From positions 2,666,001 to 2,730,000 of the forward strand of contig NC_090774.1 of the NCBI RefSeq assembly GCF_001761485.1: 64,000 bases of DNA. The letters are read 5' to 3'. This DNA comes from Yarrowia lipolytica. Its lineage: Eukaryota > Ascomycota > Dipodascomycetes > Dipodascales. The translations under genes were made by a program, and so were the position numbers. Shown in pieces: positions 43,016 through 53,665 of the stretch. Each line of letters opens with the position of its first letter. Position 1 is the stretch's first letter. The notes below the pieces were generated by a model that saw nothing but the letters and a program-made list of their open reading frames with translations, ran no database searches and was not told the origin of the DNA.

Positions 43016-44392
43016 TTAGTCCTCCATGGCGACATCCTTGTCCTTGAAGTTGTTGATGTCCTTGGCATCTCCACCCTCGAGGTTATCGTCGTCGTAAAAC
43101 TCGTTGGGGTGCTCAATCTGCTCGTCAATGGCCATCTGGGAGCCGCCCTTAGTGTCCTTGGCCTTGGCCGAGTCCTCCTCTTCATCTCCATCATCAGGAG
43201 CGTCTCGGGGCACATCGGTCATCTGCACAGAAGGTGCAAACTTGGTTCGACCAAGGTTGACAAGCACCTGGGTGAGAATCTTGTCCAGGTACTCGGGAGA
43301 GTTGGCATTCTGCATGTTAGAAGGTCGCACCTCGAGCTTATAGTCGGGTCCGTAGTATTCGTAGTAATCGTTGTAGGGGATATCCGGGCCCACCATCTTG
43401 TTGAGAAGCAGACCGGTCTCAAAAGTCCACGTCCTTGACACATTTCGCATTGTGTAGCCTCCTCCTCCGACCACCAGAACCGGCAAACCAAAGGACTTGA
43501 CGTAGTTGACGCAGTTGGCATGACCCTGCATGGACAGGTTGAAACATCCAAGACGGTCACCCGACAGCGAGTCACCACCGCATTGCAGGACAACGACAGT
43601 GGGCTGGTACCACTCCATGATGGCCTTGATGACGGGCTGGAACACGTTTTTGTAGTTTGTGTCGTCGATTCCGTCTCGCAACGGGAAGTTGACTGCGTAG
43701 TTTTTGCCCTTTCCGGCTCCGATGTCCCGCAGCTCACCTGTACCGGGGAAAAACTCTCCGTACTTGTGGAACGAGCACGTCATGACTCGGTCCGTGGTGT
43801 AAAAAGCCTCCTCAACTCCGTCTCCGTGGTGCACGTCGATATCAATGTACAGGACTCGGGGGTGGTATCTGAGCAGCTCGATGATGCCCAGCACAATGTC
43901 GTTGAGGTAGCAGAATCCGGACGCCTCGGATTTCTTTGCGTGATGGAGTCCTCCGGCCCAGTTGATGGCAATATCACACTTGCCTCTGTTAAGCCGGGCG
44001 GCTCCCTCCATAGATCCTCCGCCGGAAATTCCGCAGAATTCAAACAGACCGTCGAAAACGGGACAATCGTCTCCGACGTTGAACTTTGCCTGCTCCTTAG
44101 CAAAGTGCTCCATGTTGTCCGGAGTGACGCGCGACAGGAAATCGACGTACTCGTCCGTGTGGAACTGGCACATTTCCTGCTTGGTGGCAGGCTTGGCCCG
44201 GTAGATCTCCATGTGCTTGTAGAGACCGTAGTTCATGATGAGCGAGTGGGCCATTCGTATTCTGTGGGGCTTCATGGGGTGGCCGGCGCCGTAGGCGTAG
44301 TTGCCGACATCCGAGTCGTAGAAGTACGCCACCCGTTTTTTTTCGTTGGGCTTGACCGTGATGGGGTCAAACGGCTCTTGCGTAAATACCAT
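43016..44392 (-). CDS. RPD3: Class I histone deacetylase Rpd3
   Basis: 458 residues from the ATG at 44392 ([20 protein letters not shown]). A further 35 in-frame codons upstream look like leader. Class I HDAC hallmarks: [13 protein letters not shown], the active-site [19 protein letters not shown], metal-site [15 protein letters not shown], and [14 protein letters not shown]. The last 60 residues are acidic and probably regulatory. Catalytic subunit of Rpd3/Sin3-type complexes that remove acetyl groups from H3 and H4. No intron. A 390-codon plus-strand frame over the same DNA is its shadow. Confidence 0.97.
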   Translation of the reverse strand: MVFTQEPFDPITVKPNEKKRVAYFYDSDVGNYAYGAGHPMKPHRIRMAHSLIMNYGLYKHMEIYRAKPATKQEMCQFHTDEYVDFLSRVTPDNMEHFAKEQAKFNVGDDCPVFDGLFEFCGISGGGSMEGAARLNRGKCDIAINWAGGLHHAKKSEASGFCYLNDIVLGIIELLRYHPRVLYIDIDVHHGDGVEEAFYTTDRVMTCSFHKYGEFFPGTGELRDIGAGKGKNYAVNFPLRDGIDDTNYKNVFQPVIKAIMEWYQPTVVVLQCGGDSLSGDRLGCFNLSMQGHANCVNYVKSFGLPVLVVGGGGYTMRNVSRTWTFETGLLLNKMVGPDIPYNDYYEYYGPDYKLEVRPSNMQNANSPEYLDKILTQVLVNLGRTKFAPSVQMTDVPRDAPDDGDEEEDSAKAKDTKGGSQMAIDEQIEHPNEFYDDDNLEGGDAKDINNFKDKDVAMED

Positions 44393-45273
44393 GGTCTGGT
44401 GATGGCGGTGTGTGGTGCAAGAGGTGGTGGTGGTTATATGACGATGAGAGTGTGCTATACAAGCCCAGTTACAGAAAATATGCAGAGCAAAAGTCAAACC
44501 CGAGCGAGGATGTGTGAGGTTGGTGGATTATGGGCGCAAGTGAAAGGTGGCAAACACTCTCCTGTCACTGTAGCCAAACTGGTGGGGTGCATGAGGGGGG
44601 AAATCGGGTCTTTATATACTATTTCATGTGTCGAAAATATGTCTTTGCACAAAATGCGGCCGGCCGAGGGACTCTTTTTCATTGTACTCTGAACATACTT
44701 GTATGATGCTCAATTACCACTCACACACTGCCAAACAATAGCCTCTCCCAACTCTCCCAACGATGACTGTATGTAAGAAGAGAAGTGGAAAGCGCTGAAA
44801 AAGAAGTGCTCCGGTGCTGAAATTGGGATAAAAGATGGGGTGGCTGGCTCTCAAGAACAAACTGAGTATGTCGTTGGGTAGAAAGAGATCAAATCATTTA
44901 CACACACCTTCTCATATCTCCTCTCTGTAATTTTTTCAAGTACTGTACTGAAATGTGTGTGCTTGAAATTTCACAGTGTTTCCCAACTACTGTACAAGTA
45001 TAATTAGTATCATGTCCCAAGTGTCAGGCTAAACAACGATCATAGTCACCATCCCCGTTCTCATGGAGCATAACCAGTCCCATAAATGCCACGCAAGGTC
45101 TTGAACCACCCTTGAAAATATCGCCCAAATCTCCAACTCCAAGCACCGTCACGTGCTCATTCCCCATTAGGTGTCGGTTACATCACTTCTCCATGCAAGA
45201 TCATGCAGAACACGTAAGTACATGTACTCATACTCTCCATACTCCCCACCGGCCTCTTACAACCTGAAAAAGC
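44393..45273. promoter_or_regulatory. Divergent promoter region RPD3 / HUT1
   Basis: 881 bases. Contains tatatactatttc near 44612, GTAC-type motifs (caagtactgtac near 44938, gtacaagtataa near 44993, gtacatgtactcatac near 45218) and a CACGTG inside ccgtcacgtgctc near 45149. No gene seen. Confidence 0.6.
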
Positions 45274-46371
45274 ATGTCAGAGCTCAGAAAAAGAAACCAG
45301 GCTGCCGTCGCAGATCTGAGTGAAAATATCGAGGTCACAGAGACCGTTGAACTTACCGAAAAGAAACCCGAAACCACCAAATCAACCAAGGGACACATCA
45401 TCGATCTCATCATATGTGTCTCGGGCATCTACGCGTCGTTTCTGACGTGGGCAGTGCTCCAGGAACGAATTGCCACCACACCATACGGTCCCGACAACAA
45501 AATCTTCCGAGCATCTCTCGTCATCAACACAGTCCAGTCGTTTCTGGCCGCTGCAGTGGGATACGCCTACCTGCAGTATAAACAGAGCCGCAGAGCAGCC
45601 AAGGGTCTAAAGAAGAACACCACGGTCTTCGACAGCATGTACACACTCAAACAGCTGTCGTTGGTGGCTCTCAGTCAGTCTTTGGCCTCTCCCTTGTCCT
45701 ACACTGCTCTCAAATACGTCGACTACCTTACCTCCATTCTGGCCAAGAGTTGCAAGCTGATCCCACTCATGGCACTACAAGTGACTCTTTACCGACGCAA
45801 GTTCCCGGCCTACAAGTACGCTGTGGTTGTTCTTGTAACAATTGGTGTCTCCATGTTCACCATCTTCCATGCTGCTCCGAAGAAGGCCTCTGGTGCCGGA
45901 TCTGAGCACCAGCTCTACGGTCTGGGTCTTCTTGGTATTAGTATGCTGCTTGACGGACTGACCAACTCCACCCAGGACCAAATCTTCCGAAAGAATGCAG
46001 ATATTACAGGGCCCCATGTTATGTGTGGCCTCAACCTGCTCACTGGTGTTTTCACCACTGTGTCTCTGCTGACCTTCTCTCGTCCTCAGCTAGATACTGC
46101 GATCGCTTTCATCCGACTGCATCCCGAAATCATGCGAGACATCGTTCTGTTCGGTCTCTGTGGAGCTGTGGGCCAGGTCTTCATCTTCCAGACCCTCGAG
46201 AAGTTTGGTTCTGTCGTGCTGGTGACCGTCAATGTGACCCGAAAGATGTTTTCCATGCTGCTGTCCGTTGTCTGGTTCAACCACCGGCTGACTCTCGGCC
46301 AGTGGGCTGGTGTAGCCGCTGTCTTTGGCGGTATTGGCTTCGAGGCCTGGATGAAGATGAAGAAGAACTAG
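45274..46371 (+). CDS. HUT1: UDP-galactose transporter homologue Hut1 (SLC35B1 type)
   Basis: 365 residues. A 45-residue hydrophilic N-terminus is followed by about ten membrane helices starting HIIDLIICVSGIYASFLTWA and VLQERIATTPYG, which is distinctive of Hut1. Also ALKYVDYLTSILAKSCKLIP and GLLGISMLLDGLTNSTQDQI. The extreme C-terminus KMKKN is a KxKxx-type ER retrieval signal. Hut1/SLC35B1 transports UDP-galactose or, in animals, ATP into the ER and supports protein folding there. No introns seen. Confidence 0.94.
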   Translation: MSELRKRNQAAVADLSENIEVTETVELTEKKPETTKSTKGHIIDLIICVSGIYASFLTWAVLQERIATTPYGPDNKIFRASLVINTVQSFLAAAVGYAYLQYKQSRRAAKGLKKNTTVFDSMYTLKQLSLVALSQSLASPLSYTALKYVDYLTSILAKSCKLIPLMALQVTLYRRKFPAYKYAVVVLVTIGVSMFTIFHAAPKKASGAGSEHQLYGLGLLGISMLLDGLTNSTQDQIFRKNADITGPHVMCGLNLLTGVFTTVSLLTFSRPQLDTAIAFIRLHPEIMRDIVLFGLCGAVGQVFIFQTLEKFGSVVLVTVNVTRKMFSMLLSVVWFNHRLTLGQWAGVAAVFGGIGFEAWMKMKKN

Positions 46372-46632
46372 ACCATAACGGAAAAGAATTGCAGTCTTCA
46401 CCAAAATCAAGGCTGGACAAAGCGAAGCAAATAAAATGTAACATAGCTATTTAATACATCTCTATACCACCTTATAATGACCTATCGTAGCACATCGTAG
46501 GTTTCCCCCCAGCTACCAACGACTCATATGCGCTCACATCTACACTCGGTTGGATTATCACCCCTTCCTCGCTTGGTTCGTCTGTTTGTGAATCTGTACA
46601 TCAATCATAATCTATTACTCTCTATACTCCCC

Positions 46633-48414
46633 CTACATGAAAGGTTCAATGTTGAACTCGATGCTGGAGGAAGCATAAGGAATCTCAAACTTGGCCAGGA
46701 CATTGGGATGCAGAATGCCCATCTCTCCAATTACCTTGGCCTCGGCTCCGTCCTTGGTTCGCAGGTGGATGGTGGCGCCTCGGCCGGGGAAGAAGGTCTC
46801 AGAGTGCGACTCCTCGATCCAGTAGCCTCGGGAAGTGGACTCCTTGGGGTTCTCGATCCACGAAACTCGCAGCATCTGCATCAGTCGGCCAAGAAGGCCG
46901 TGCACAGTCTCGAAACCGGAGGTCTTTCCGGAGTAGACGGCTCCGAAGTTTCGCTGGTTGTACGACTTTCGCTCGAGGGACTCGTCCTTGAAAACAACAT
47001 CACCGGTCTCAAACACCTTAATGGGCAGCGAGTGCTTCTTGTTCTCTCTGATAGTCTTGAGAATACCGGGGAGAAGCGAGGTTCGGATCACCTGGTACTC
47101 CTGTGTCTTGGGGTTGGCAAGGTGCACGGCCTGGCCCTCGTCCTTTCGGTTGAGGAAGGCAAAGTTCTCGTCGTGCGAGCACAGGGTCAGAGGCATCACC
47201 TCGGCCCAGCCGCTCATGGCCACCTCTCGTCGAACAATGTCGGACACCTTGTTGATGAGCTGGGGCTTACCGACGGTGGCAGACTTCATGGGGAGGGTCT
47301 TAGGCAGACTGTTGAAGCCGTAACCAATGGCAGCGTCCTCCATGATATCGCACTGATGCAGAATGTCGGATCGGGTGGGGGGGATAGCCACGTCAAGCAC
47401 ATCGGGGTTGGAAGTCTTGGAAGCCTGAAGCGACATCTTTGCCAGCAGCTTGATAATGTCGTCGGCAGACAGATCCAGACCCAAGCACGACTTGATGTAG
47501 GGAATCTCGGCCTGCATGACTCGAGGTGTCATCTCAGGGGTGATTCGAGTCTCACCATTGTGCTCGGAGACAACCTTGAGAGGTTCGACGGTGAAGGGCT
47601 CGGCGCAGTACTCGGAGAAAGCAGCGACAATCTGAGACAGAACAATCTCCAGACGGGTCTTATCGGTTCCAGTCACCTCAATGAAAATGTTCTTGGTGTC
47701 GGGAGAAACCTTGGTCTTGTCGGAGTTGATGATGGGGGGCAAAGAGCAGACAGTGTTGTCGTCGCCCATGACAATGTAAGGGTAGACGGGGGCGTCCTTG
47801 ATAATGTAGAGGAACTTTCCGAGGTTCTTGTCCTTCTCATAGAACTCCATGACTCCCTCTCCGGTGAGCTCCTTGGTCTGGTTGAGAGGCACGAAGGACA
47901 TCTTGGGGTCGTTGGGCTTGAAGGCCTTGTAAGCGTAGGGGCCATCCTGGACCATCTTGTCAAAGTCGTGGGTACCAATGGCCACCAGCTGTCGTCCACG
48001 ACAAATGTTGGAGTGCAGCTTCTCCTGCAGAGAAATGAAGGACTCGTACTTTCGCTGGTCGAGGGTCACGTTTCGCAGAATGGCGGCAGCAGCGTAGGGT
48101 CGAACCTCCGCGGTCTCGGGGTGAATGGTGAGCTCAAGCATCTTGGAGGGCTTAGTAAGCTTGATCTCGGGCACCTCGGCCCGGCCAAGGAACACATTGA
48201 GAGCCTGCGCAATACCCTCGATGCACAGCATGTCGTATCGGTTGGCGGGGATCTCAATCTTGAGCTGGGGACGCTCATCTCCAACGCAGTCGTTGGTGGT
48301 GTCCTCGTCCAGCTCGATTCCAAACTCGAAACAGAGCTCGTCGAACTCTTCGGTCGTGTAGGTCTTTCCAATGGCCTTGTACAGGTCCTCTTTGTCCACG
48401 GAGATGGTAGGCAT
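46633..48414 (-). CDS. FRS1: Phenylalanyl-tRNA synthetase beta subunit, cytosolic
   Basis: 593 residues, the normal length for eukaryotic beta chains. The start [20 protein letters not shown] is typical. [21 protein letters not shown] is the B1-type signature, with B5-like elements ([23 protein letters not shown]) and the catalytic-like core [16 protein letters not shown] and [19 protein letters not shown] further on. Pairs with Frs2 as an alpha2-beta2 enzyme charging tRNA-Phe. Strong codon bias produces an uninterrupted 643-codon frame on the opposite strand, which is an artefact. Confidence 0.97.
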   Translation of the reverse strand: MPTISVDKEDLYKAIGKTYTTEEFDELCFEFGIELDEDTTNDCVGDERPQLKIEIPANRYDMLCIEGIAQALNVFLGRAEVPEIKLTKPSKMLELTIHPETAEVRPYAAAAILRNVTLDQRKYESFISLQEKLHSNICRGRQLVAIGTHDFDKMVQDGPYAYKAFKPNDPKMSFVPLNQTKELTGEGVMEFYEKDKNLGKFLYIIKDAPVYPYIVMGDDNTVCSLPPIINSDKTKVSPDTKNIFIEVTGTDKTRLEIVLSQIVAAFSEYCAEPFTVEPLKVVSEHNGETRITPEMTPRVMQAEIPYIKSCLGLDLSADDIIKLLAKMSLQASKTSNPDVLDVAIPPTRSDILHQCDIMEDAAIGYGFNSLPKTLPMKSATVGKPQLINKVSDIVRREVAMSGWAEVMPLTLCSHDENFAFLNRKDEGQAVHLANPKTQEYQVIRTSLLPGILKTIRENKKHSLPIKVFETGDVVFKDESLERKSYNQRNFGAVYSGKTSGFETVHGLLGRLMQMLRVSWIENPKESTSRGYWIEESHSETFFPGRGATIHLRTKDGAEAKVIGEMGILHPNVLAKFEIPYASSSIEFNIEPFM

Positions 48415-49516
48415 GGTTGTCGCGGCTGGGTTTCAAAATCGAGGGTAGCTGATACCTGATCTGTGGTGCTTGATGCACTCGAGCTAGAATGACTCCTAAT
48501 TTTTCGTTACCCGGCCGACATAGTAGTGTGCTGCATGTGGGCGAGAATCAGACAGCGGTTTGAACGGGGGTATTGGAGGTGATTGGGACGGAAATTGGGC
48601 AATTATGATCAGGTGACCGACCTGGCTTACTCATGAAAAAATATCCCGGCATTTCGCATGCCATGCTGACTAATCGGGTCCTATATCAAGTGCATTTCAT
48701 TCATCGGAGTTAGCCTATTGTCTCGTTGTTGGAGTGAGAGGTATCGTACTCGTACCTGACACTGTAGCTTGTAGAACCTGTTGTGTCTGCGATTTAGTGA
48801 CTTTGTTCTTCATATTGATGACTAATAGACGTCTATTGATTGACGAGCAATGTCGTTGGTGTTCTTCTCGTACTATCGCCAGTATTGAGTCTGGTAAATA
48901 TACATACAAGTACATGCTCGTTCAGAAGAAACTTCGGCCAGGAGATATTACGCGAGCGTAAAGTGCATTAATATGTAAACATGGCGAGTGTATTTTTTAC
49001 TGCCCTGAGTATGAGCACAATATAACTAATTGTTGTATGAATGCAAGTACGTGTGCAAGTACCGGTACTTGTACGTATTAATGGATAGGATGTGTTTCAG
49101 TCATAGAAAAGGGGCTGTGTTTGGTTCATGCACGTGCCAAATTTCACCAAGCCGGTACTTGTACATGTACAGTATGTACAGGTATCGTACTATTGTAGGT
49201 GCTCTTTTTCGGTCGTCATTTCTTGTCACTATGTGGCGTCCAAAACCCCCTTCTACGAGAATTGTAAGAGTGTACAGTATCGTACCCATATTAACGTGTG
49301 TTCGTACGTATGATACCGTGTATATTTAGATTCAGTCAGCCCCTTCAGTGAAGCGAACTACAGCTATGATAGTCATCCACCAGAAGTATTACTCAATATG
49401 ACCATCCATTGTTATAAAAACTAGTTTGTAAGGGGCGTTCTCGTGGCGTGTAGGCGCGTGCTCGTGGCGTATAACGGTGCCCACAGTACGAGTCGATCTT
49501 CTTTTTCCGCGCGCGC
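48415..49516. other. Intergenic region FRS1 / RHO1
   Basis: 1.1 kb holding the FRS1 promoter and RHO1 3' flank. It is the densest GTAC/ACTTGTAC stretch of the window (48745-49320), with a perfect 16-bp palindrome CAAGTACCGGTACTTG at 49056-49071. Short frames on both strands are made of these motifs. No gene seen. Confidence 0.6.
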
Positions 49517-50128
49517 TTAGAGGATCACGCACTTCTTCTTCTTCTTGCCTGAAGTGGGCTCTCGTCCCTTGGGGCCAATGAGAGCGGCTCGGGTAGCGTG
49601 CTCAAAGATCTCCCGCACTCCGTCGTGGGTTCGGGCAGAGCACTCGAGGTACTTGAGTGCGCCAATCTTCTGGGCCACGGCGTTTCCCTCCTCGGTGGTG
49701 ACCGGTCGCTGGGACGTTCTTCTGAGCTCCTCGATGGTCTTGGGGTCGTTTCGCAGGTCCACCTTGCAACCGACCAGCAGAATGGGCACGCCCTGGCAAA
49801 AGTGCAGCACCTCGGAAATCCACTTCTCCTGCACGTTGTCCAGCGAGTCGGGCGAGTCGATGGCAAAGCAGATGATGATCACGTTGGAATCGGGGTACGA
49901 CAGGGGTCGCAGTCGGTCGTAGTCTTCCTGGCCGGCGGTATCCCACAGGGCCAGCTCCACTCGTCGGCCGTCAATCTCCACGTCGGTCACGTAGTTGTCG
50001 AACACAGTGGGCACGTAGACCTCGGGGAAGGTGCCCTTGGCAAAGACAATGAGCAGACAGGTTTTTCCGCAGGCTCCGTCTCCCACAATGACGAGCTTTC
50101 GTCGCAAATCGGCGGGCTGTGCTGGCAT
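49517..50128 (-). CDS. RHO1: Rho1 GTPase
   Basis: 203 residues. P-loop GDGACGKT at 16-23, switch [16 protein letters not shown], switch [22 protein letters not shown], and GCKVDLRND replacing NKxD as in Rho proteins. The polybasic tail KKKKKCVIL ends in a CAAX box with Leu last, predicting geranylgeranylation. Rho1 activates beta-1,3-glucan synthase, Pkc1 and formins at growth sites. No intron seen in the coding part. A C-rich leader and long promoter lie upstream. Confidence 0.97.
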   Translation of the reverse strand: MPAQPADLRRKLVIVGDGACGKTCLLIVFAKGTFPEVYVPTVFDNYVTDVEIDGRRVELALWDTAGQEDYDRLRPLSYPDSNVIIICFAIDSPDSLDNVQEKWISEVLHFCQGVPILLVGCKVDLRNDPKTIEELRRTSQRPVTTEEGNAVAQKIGALKYLECSARTHDGVREIFEHATRAALIGPKGREPTSGKKKKKCVIL

Positions 50129-51071
50129 GTTTGTATCGGTGTCGGTTTTTTGGTTCTTGTCGTCTGTTTAGAAGCTGGGGCGTGAGAAATCTCCTTTTTT
50201 TCCCCTTGCAAAACTAACCAAAGTGTGTAGTGTGTGCGTGTGTGTGTGTATACGTAAATGTAAAGTGTCTTCTTTTTGTTTGGCGAGTGTGCACGGTTCG
50301 GACCTCTACCGAAGAGTCTATCTGGGCAGCCGCACAGTGATAGGAGTCGGACAAGCGGTAGACGCGAGCCCGGAATGGTGTCTTAGGGGTGCCAACCACG
50401 CCACAAACGGGCCCTTGGAACTGCACTCTCCGAACTACACCACTCGGGTCGCGTTTCCACGTCCGTTTGTCCCCCGTTACGCCGTCTACGTGGCGCCCGA
50501 AACGCCAGCTTTCTATATATACCCCCTCATTCCCCTCGCCCATATCTACCTAACCTCAGAGTCCTCCCAACTCGCTCTCCTCGCCCCCAACGTTTGACAC
50601 TCTTTTTTTTTGCGCGTGCCACCGAACTGTATTGACGGGTGCGAAACAGCCTGGAGTCGAGTGTCGACTGGGAGAAAATAAAGGAACCTTTGGCCCCAAA
50701 CTCAAAAGTCTAGCGTCAACAACAAGTGACAAGCAAGAGACAAGCAAGAAAAGAGCCAAACAACGATACACTACAGCGCGCGTAGAATGTGAGTATCGTA
50801 CAGTACAGATGGGTGACAGGACAGTGACGTCAGTTGACGGGCATAATTGGACAGTACGAGTGCTACAAAGCGCCAGTGTCTGTTAGCTACATCCATTCAC
50901 GTTACATGTTCCATTCCACAACTAACGACAGCCGCTAATGCGATCCTAACACCACCTATGGTTATCTTGCTCCATCGCGAACGGACCCCTTATCATTGTC
51001 GCCCCCAACTATGGCACTGCCGATCAGTCGTGTGCTGCGTGCAGCATGCAGGATGGCGTCATCCACATGGC
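50129..51071. promoter_or_regulatory. RHO1 upstream region
   Basis: 943 bases between the RHO1 start and the 3' end of the secreted-protein gene. A TG/CA dinucleotide tract lies near 50224-50250. Frames such as 50223-50597 plus and 50214-50543 minus overlap each other and show no domain. A tatatataccccc segment lies near 50513-50525. No gene supported. Confidence 0.55.
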
Positions 51072-52220
51072 TCACATGAGAACCCGACCGTCAAATACGG
51101 CTGACCAGGTAATGGTCTTGTCATCGGTGTCAGAATCCTGCTGCCACGGAGATATCTCCAGATGCGAGTGGAGGGCGTGAGTGGAGTTCTTCTTCTCGGT
51201 CTGCGGCTCCTCGTTCCACTGAGACACCATGATGTTGTTTTGGCGCACAGTGTGCAACTTGCCATGACTCTTGGTAGCAATTCGAACGGTGCCTTTCAAC
51301 TGATCTCTCTTCGCAATGCGTACACCATGACCATTGGGATTCACCTCATCGCCACTTCCCAGCCTGCCATGAGTGACAGGATCAATCACACTCACTCTGC
51401 TCTCAGAAGTCGTGATCTGTAGACAAAAGCTTTGCTCGGTGACCACCTCGTTCACTTGGCAGAAGACGGAGCTGTACAGACTTTCGAGCCCCAGAGCACC
51501 GACCCACAGATGCGCAAACTCGTCAAAGAAGGGGGCTGATTGCACCAGAGCAGCTCGGGCTATGCCAGACGTGTCGGGACTGTTACACACCTCTTTCAGT
51601 CGCTGTTTGCACTGCTGAGCAGCTCCTGAGTGACGAGGCGAAACAGGCTCAGAGGTCTCTGGAGCTGGTTTGTGCACAGACTTGAATATTAGCGCCAGCA
51701 GTGGGTCTGAAGTGCCTATCATGTCCAAAAACAGCGGGAGTCTGCACTTGCGAGCGTTGATCTCTTTGATGACGAGATCTGGAGAGAAGGCGAACGGTTT
51801 GGTGTAGTTGGCAGGTACCAGGAGGAAGTAGTCGACTAGAGCATGGTACTGAGGGAGTCCAAACGGCACAGAGGTCTGCATGAACTGCGACATATCTCCG
51901 TCATCACACCCTGTCGAAAGATACTGGGTGCTGTTGAAGACGAACAGAAGGGTCGTGTTGACGGGAATGTCGACCTTGCGGCCGGCCAGATCCAGAGTGC
52001 GACAGTCCTGAGACAGCTCCTGTGAAATCGAAGCAAAGATGTCGGCTGTCATGGCATGAGGTAGGATCTTGTAGAAAGGATGGGAGTCGTCTTGATCGTC
52101 GGAAAACAAGGACACTTGGTCCATCCCCAAAATGATATCTCCAGGCGAAGGTGAGCTCCATGCTGTTGCGAAAGAAGATAGGAGCAGTGACAATATCTGT
52201 ACTGTTGTTGTTCTCCTCAT
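51072..52220 (-). CDS. Unrecognised secreted or lumenal glycoprotein
   Basis: 382 residues that I do not recognise. Residues 1-22 look like a cleavable signal peptide (VQILSLLLSSFATAWS). Sequons include VNTT, FNST, ANYT and KNST. There are eight cysteines after the signal peptide (DCR, GCD, KCR, QCK, VCN, FCQ, FCL and one more CCK-like spacing absent), allowing disulfides. A dibasic AKRD near residue 300 could be a Kex2-type site. No membrane helix or GPI-like hydrophobic C-terminus is seen, so a soluble secreted or vacuolar protein is likely. Codon use is like that of the neighbours, and the frame is uninterrupted. The neighbours RHO1 and SCO1 say nothing about its role. Confidence 0.7.
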   Translation of the reverse strand: MRRTTTVQILSLLLSSFATAWSSPSPGDIILGMDQVSLFSDDQDDSHPFYKILPHAMTADIFASISQELSQDCRTLDLAGRKVDIPVNTTLLFVFNSTQYLSTGCDDGDMSQFMQTSVPFGLPQYHALVDYFLLVPANYTKPFAFSPDLVIKEINARKCRLPLFLDMIGTSDPLLALIFKSVHKPAPETSEPVSPRHSGAAQQCKQRLKEVCNSPDTSGIARAALVQSAPFFDEFAHLWVGALGLESLYSSVFCQVNEVVTEQSFCLQITTSESRVSVIDPVTHGRLGSGDEVNPNGHGVRIAKRDQLKGTVRIATKSHGKLHTVRQNNIMVSQWNEEPQTEKKNSTHALHSHLEISPWQQDSDTDDKTITWSAVFDGRVLM

Positions 52221-52747
52221 TTGTGTGCCTACAGTACAAGTATTGTAGCAAAGTGAGGGACCACCTTATATTGAAGAAGCATCTTAAATGACGGACCTGA
52301 GAGCTACTTCGTAACTATAGAAGGTACAGCATTCGGTACTTGGAGCTCTCTGGGGATCTGGAAGCTATCGGGGCGCAAAAGTTGGGTTCTAGCTAGCGTA
52401 CAAATACGTTCGTAAGAGGTACACTCATACCCCTACTGTACCTACAGTATTTCTGCTATATGCATACTGGGAAGCACAATGATAACCATTGTATCAGGTT
52501 CACTCATTATCTTCATTGAAGTATCAATTATCATCCTCGTCACCTACAAGCGTACCAGTCCTTGATAGTATTAGAGCTGACAGGGCCATTCGTCCATTAG
52601 AGACGTTGCCAATCACTTTGCAAGTCATGTGCATTACCAGAGGCCATTTGCCTATCTACCGACCTTACAAGTAAGAAAATCATTTCGCTCATGATCTCTT
52701 GCTGCAGGAGAATATATTGCTGCTAGCTCAGCTATGTACACACTAGT
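52221..52747. other. Intergenic region secreted-protein gene / SCO1
   Basis: 527 bases with the promoter of the secreted-protein gene and the SCO1 3' flank. Motifs of the GTAC type (cctactgtacctacagta) near 52430-52447. No gene seen. Confidence 0.6.
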
Positions 52748-53665
52748 CTAGTAAAAGAAGGAACCAAACCAGCCCTTGCTCTTTCGGTCTCGGACAGCCT
52801 TGGGCTCCCAGGTCTTAATGTCCTCTCGGATCTTGGCCACGGCCTCCTCAGCAGTCAGGTTTCGTCCCAGCACGTCCAGGAACTGTCCCTCGGGATCCAT
52901 GAGGTAAAAGAAGATGGAGTGGTCAACGAGGTAGTCCTGACCAGGCTTGACGTTAGGAGGAGTGGAAAAGTAGACTCGGTAGGCCTTGCAGGTCTGCTTG
53001 ATCTCGTCATAGGTACCAGTAAGACCCAGAATCTGAGGATGGAACTCGGACAGGTACTCCTCTAGAACCTCAGGAGAGTCTCGGGCGGGATCACAGGTGA
53101 TAAACAGAGGCTGCAGCTGGCCGGGGTTGCTCTTGTTGACCTCGTCGATCATAATGGCCATCTTATCGAGCTCATCGGGACAGATATCGGGACACATTGA
53201 GAATCCAAAGTACAGAAGCGAAAACTTGCCCTTAAGGTCCTCACTGCTGAAAATACCGCCCTTGTGATCCTGAAGCACAAAGGGGCCGCCCACAAGGGGC
53301 TTGCCGTAGCCTCGGTTGGCCTCAGCCTCTCGTCGCTGGGTCACCTTGGCCTTTTCGCTCTGGAAGAACCAGTAGATACCCACTCCAGAGGCCACGAACA
53401 GAGCAAAGACCTTGAAGTCGAAAATGCCCTTGTATTGTCGTCGGTGCATCTCTCCGGGAGAAGCACCCTTGGAGACGGAGATTCGGGACAGAGGCTTTCG
53501 CTTGGGCTTGTCTCCTTCCGAAGAAGCAGGAGCCGCTTGTTGCTCGTTATCCTTGGGAGGCTGTGTGGAGTTCCATCGCTTCTGCAGAAGAGGCTGTGTA
53601 AGAGGTCGGGCGATGGCTGCGGATTGCAGCGGTTGCAGTCGTAAACGGGTCAATGTTCGAAGCAT
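52748..53665 (-). CDS. SCO1: Mitochondrial copper chaperone Sco1
   Basis: 305 residues. A basic mitochondrial presequence (MLRTLTRLRLQPLQSAAIAR) and a hydrophilic stretch precede one inner-membrane helix (FALFVASGVGIYWFF, about residues 86-100). The thioredoxin-fold domain follows, facing the intermembrane space. The copper-binding CxxxC is C158-PDI-C162, and the distal His is in VDHSIFFYLMDPEG. Sco1 hands copper to the CuA site of cytochrome c oxidase subunit 2. Both metal motifs are intact. No intron. Confidence 0.96.
   Translation of the reverse strand: MLRTLTRLRLQPLQSAAIARPLTQPLLQKRWNSTQPPKDNEQQAAPASSEGDKPKRKPLSRISVSKGASPGEMHRRQYKGIFDFKVFALFVASGVGIYWFFQSEKAKVTQRREAEANRGYGKPLVGGPFVLQDHKGGIFSSEDLKGKFSLLYFGFSMCPDICPDELDKMAIMIDEVNKSNPGQLQPLFITCDPARDSPEVLEEYLSEFHPQILGLTGTYDEIKQTCKAYRVYFSTPPNVKPGQDYLVDHSIFFYLMDPEGQFLDVLGRNLTAEEAVAKIREDIKTWEPKAVRDRKSKGWFGSFFY

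Noticed and set aside
43520-44692. 390-codon plus-strand frame over RPD3
   Set aside because: Antisense shadow of the deacetylase, same reasoning as for FRS1.
46528-48459. 643-codon plus-strand frame over FRS1
   Set aside because: Created by strong codon bias of FRS1 on the minus strand; Leu/Gly/Val/His-rich composition without domains. FRS1 motifs are unmistakable.
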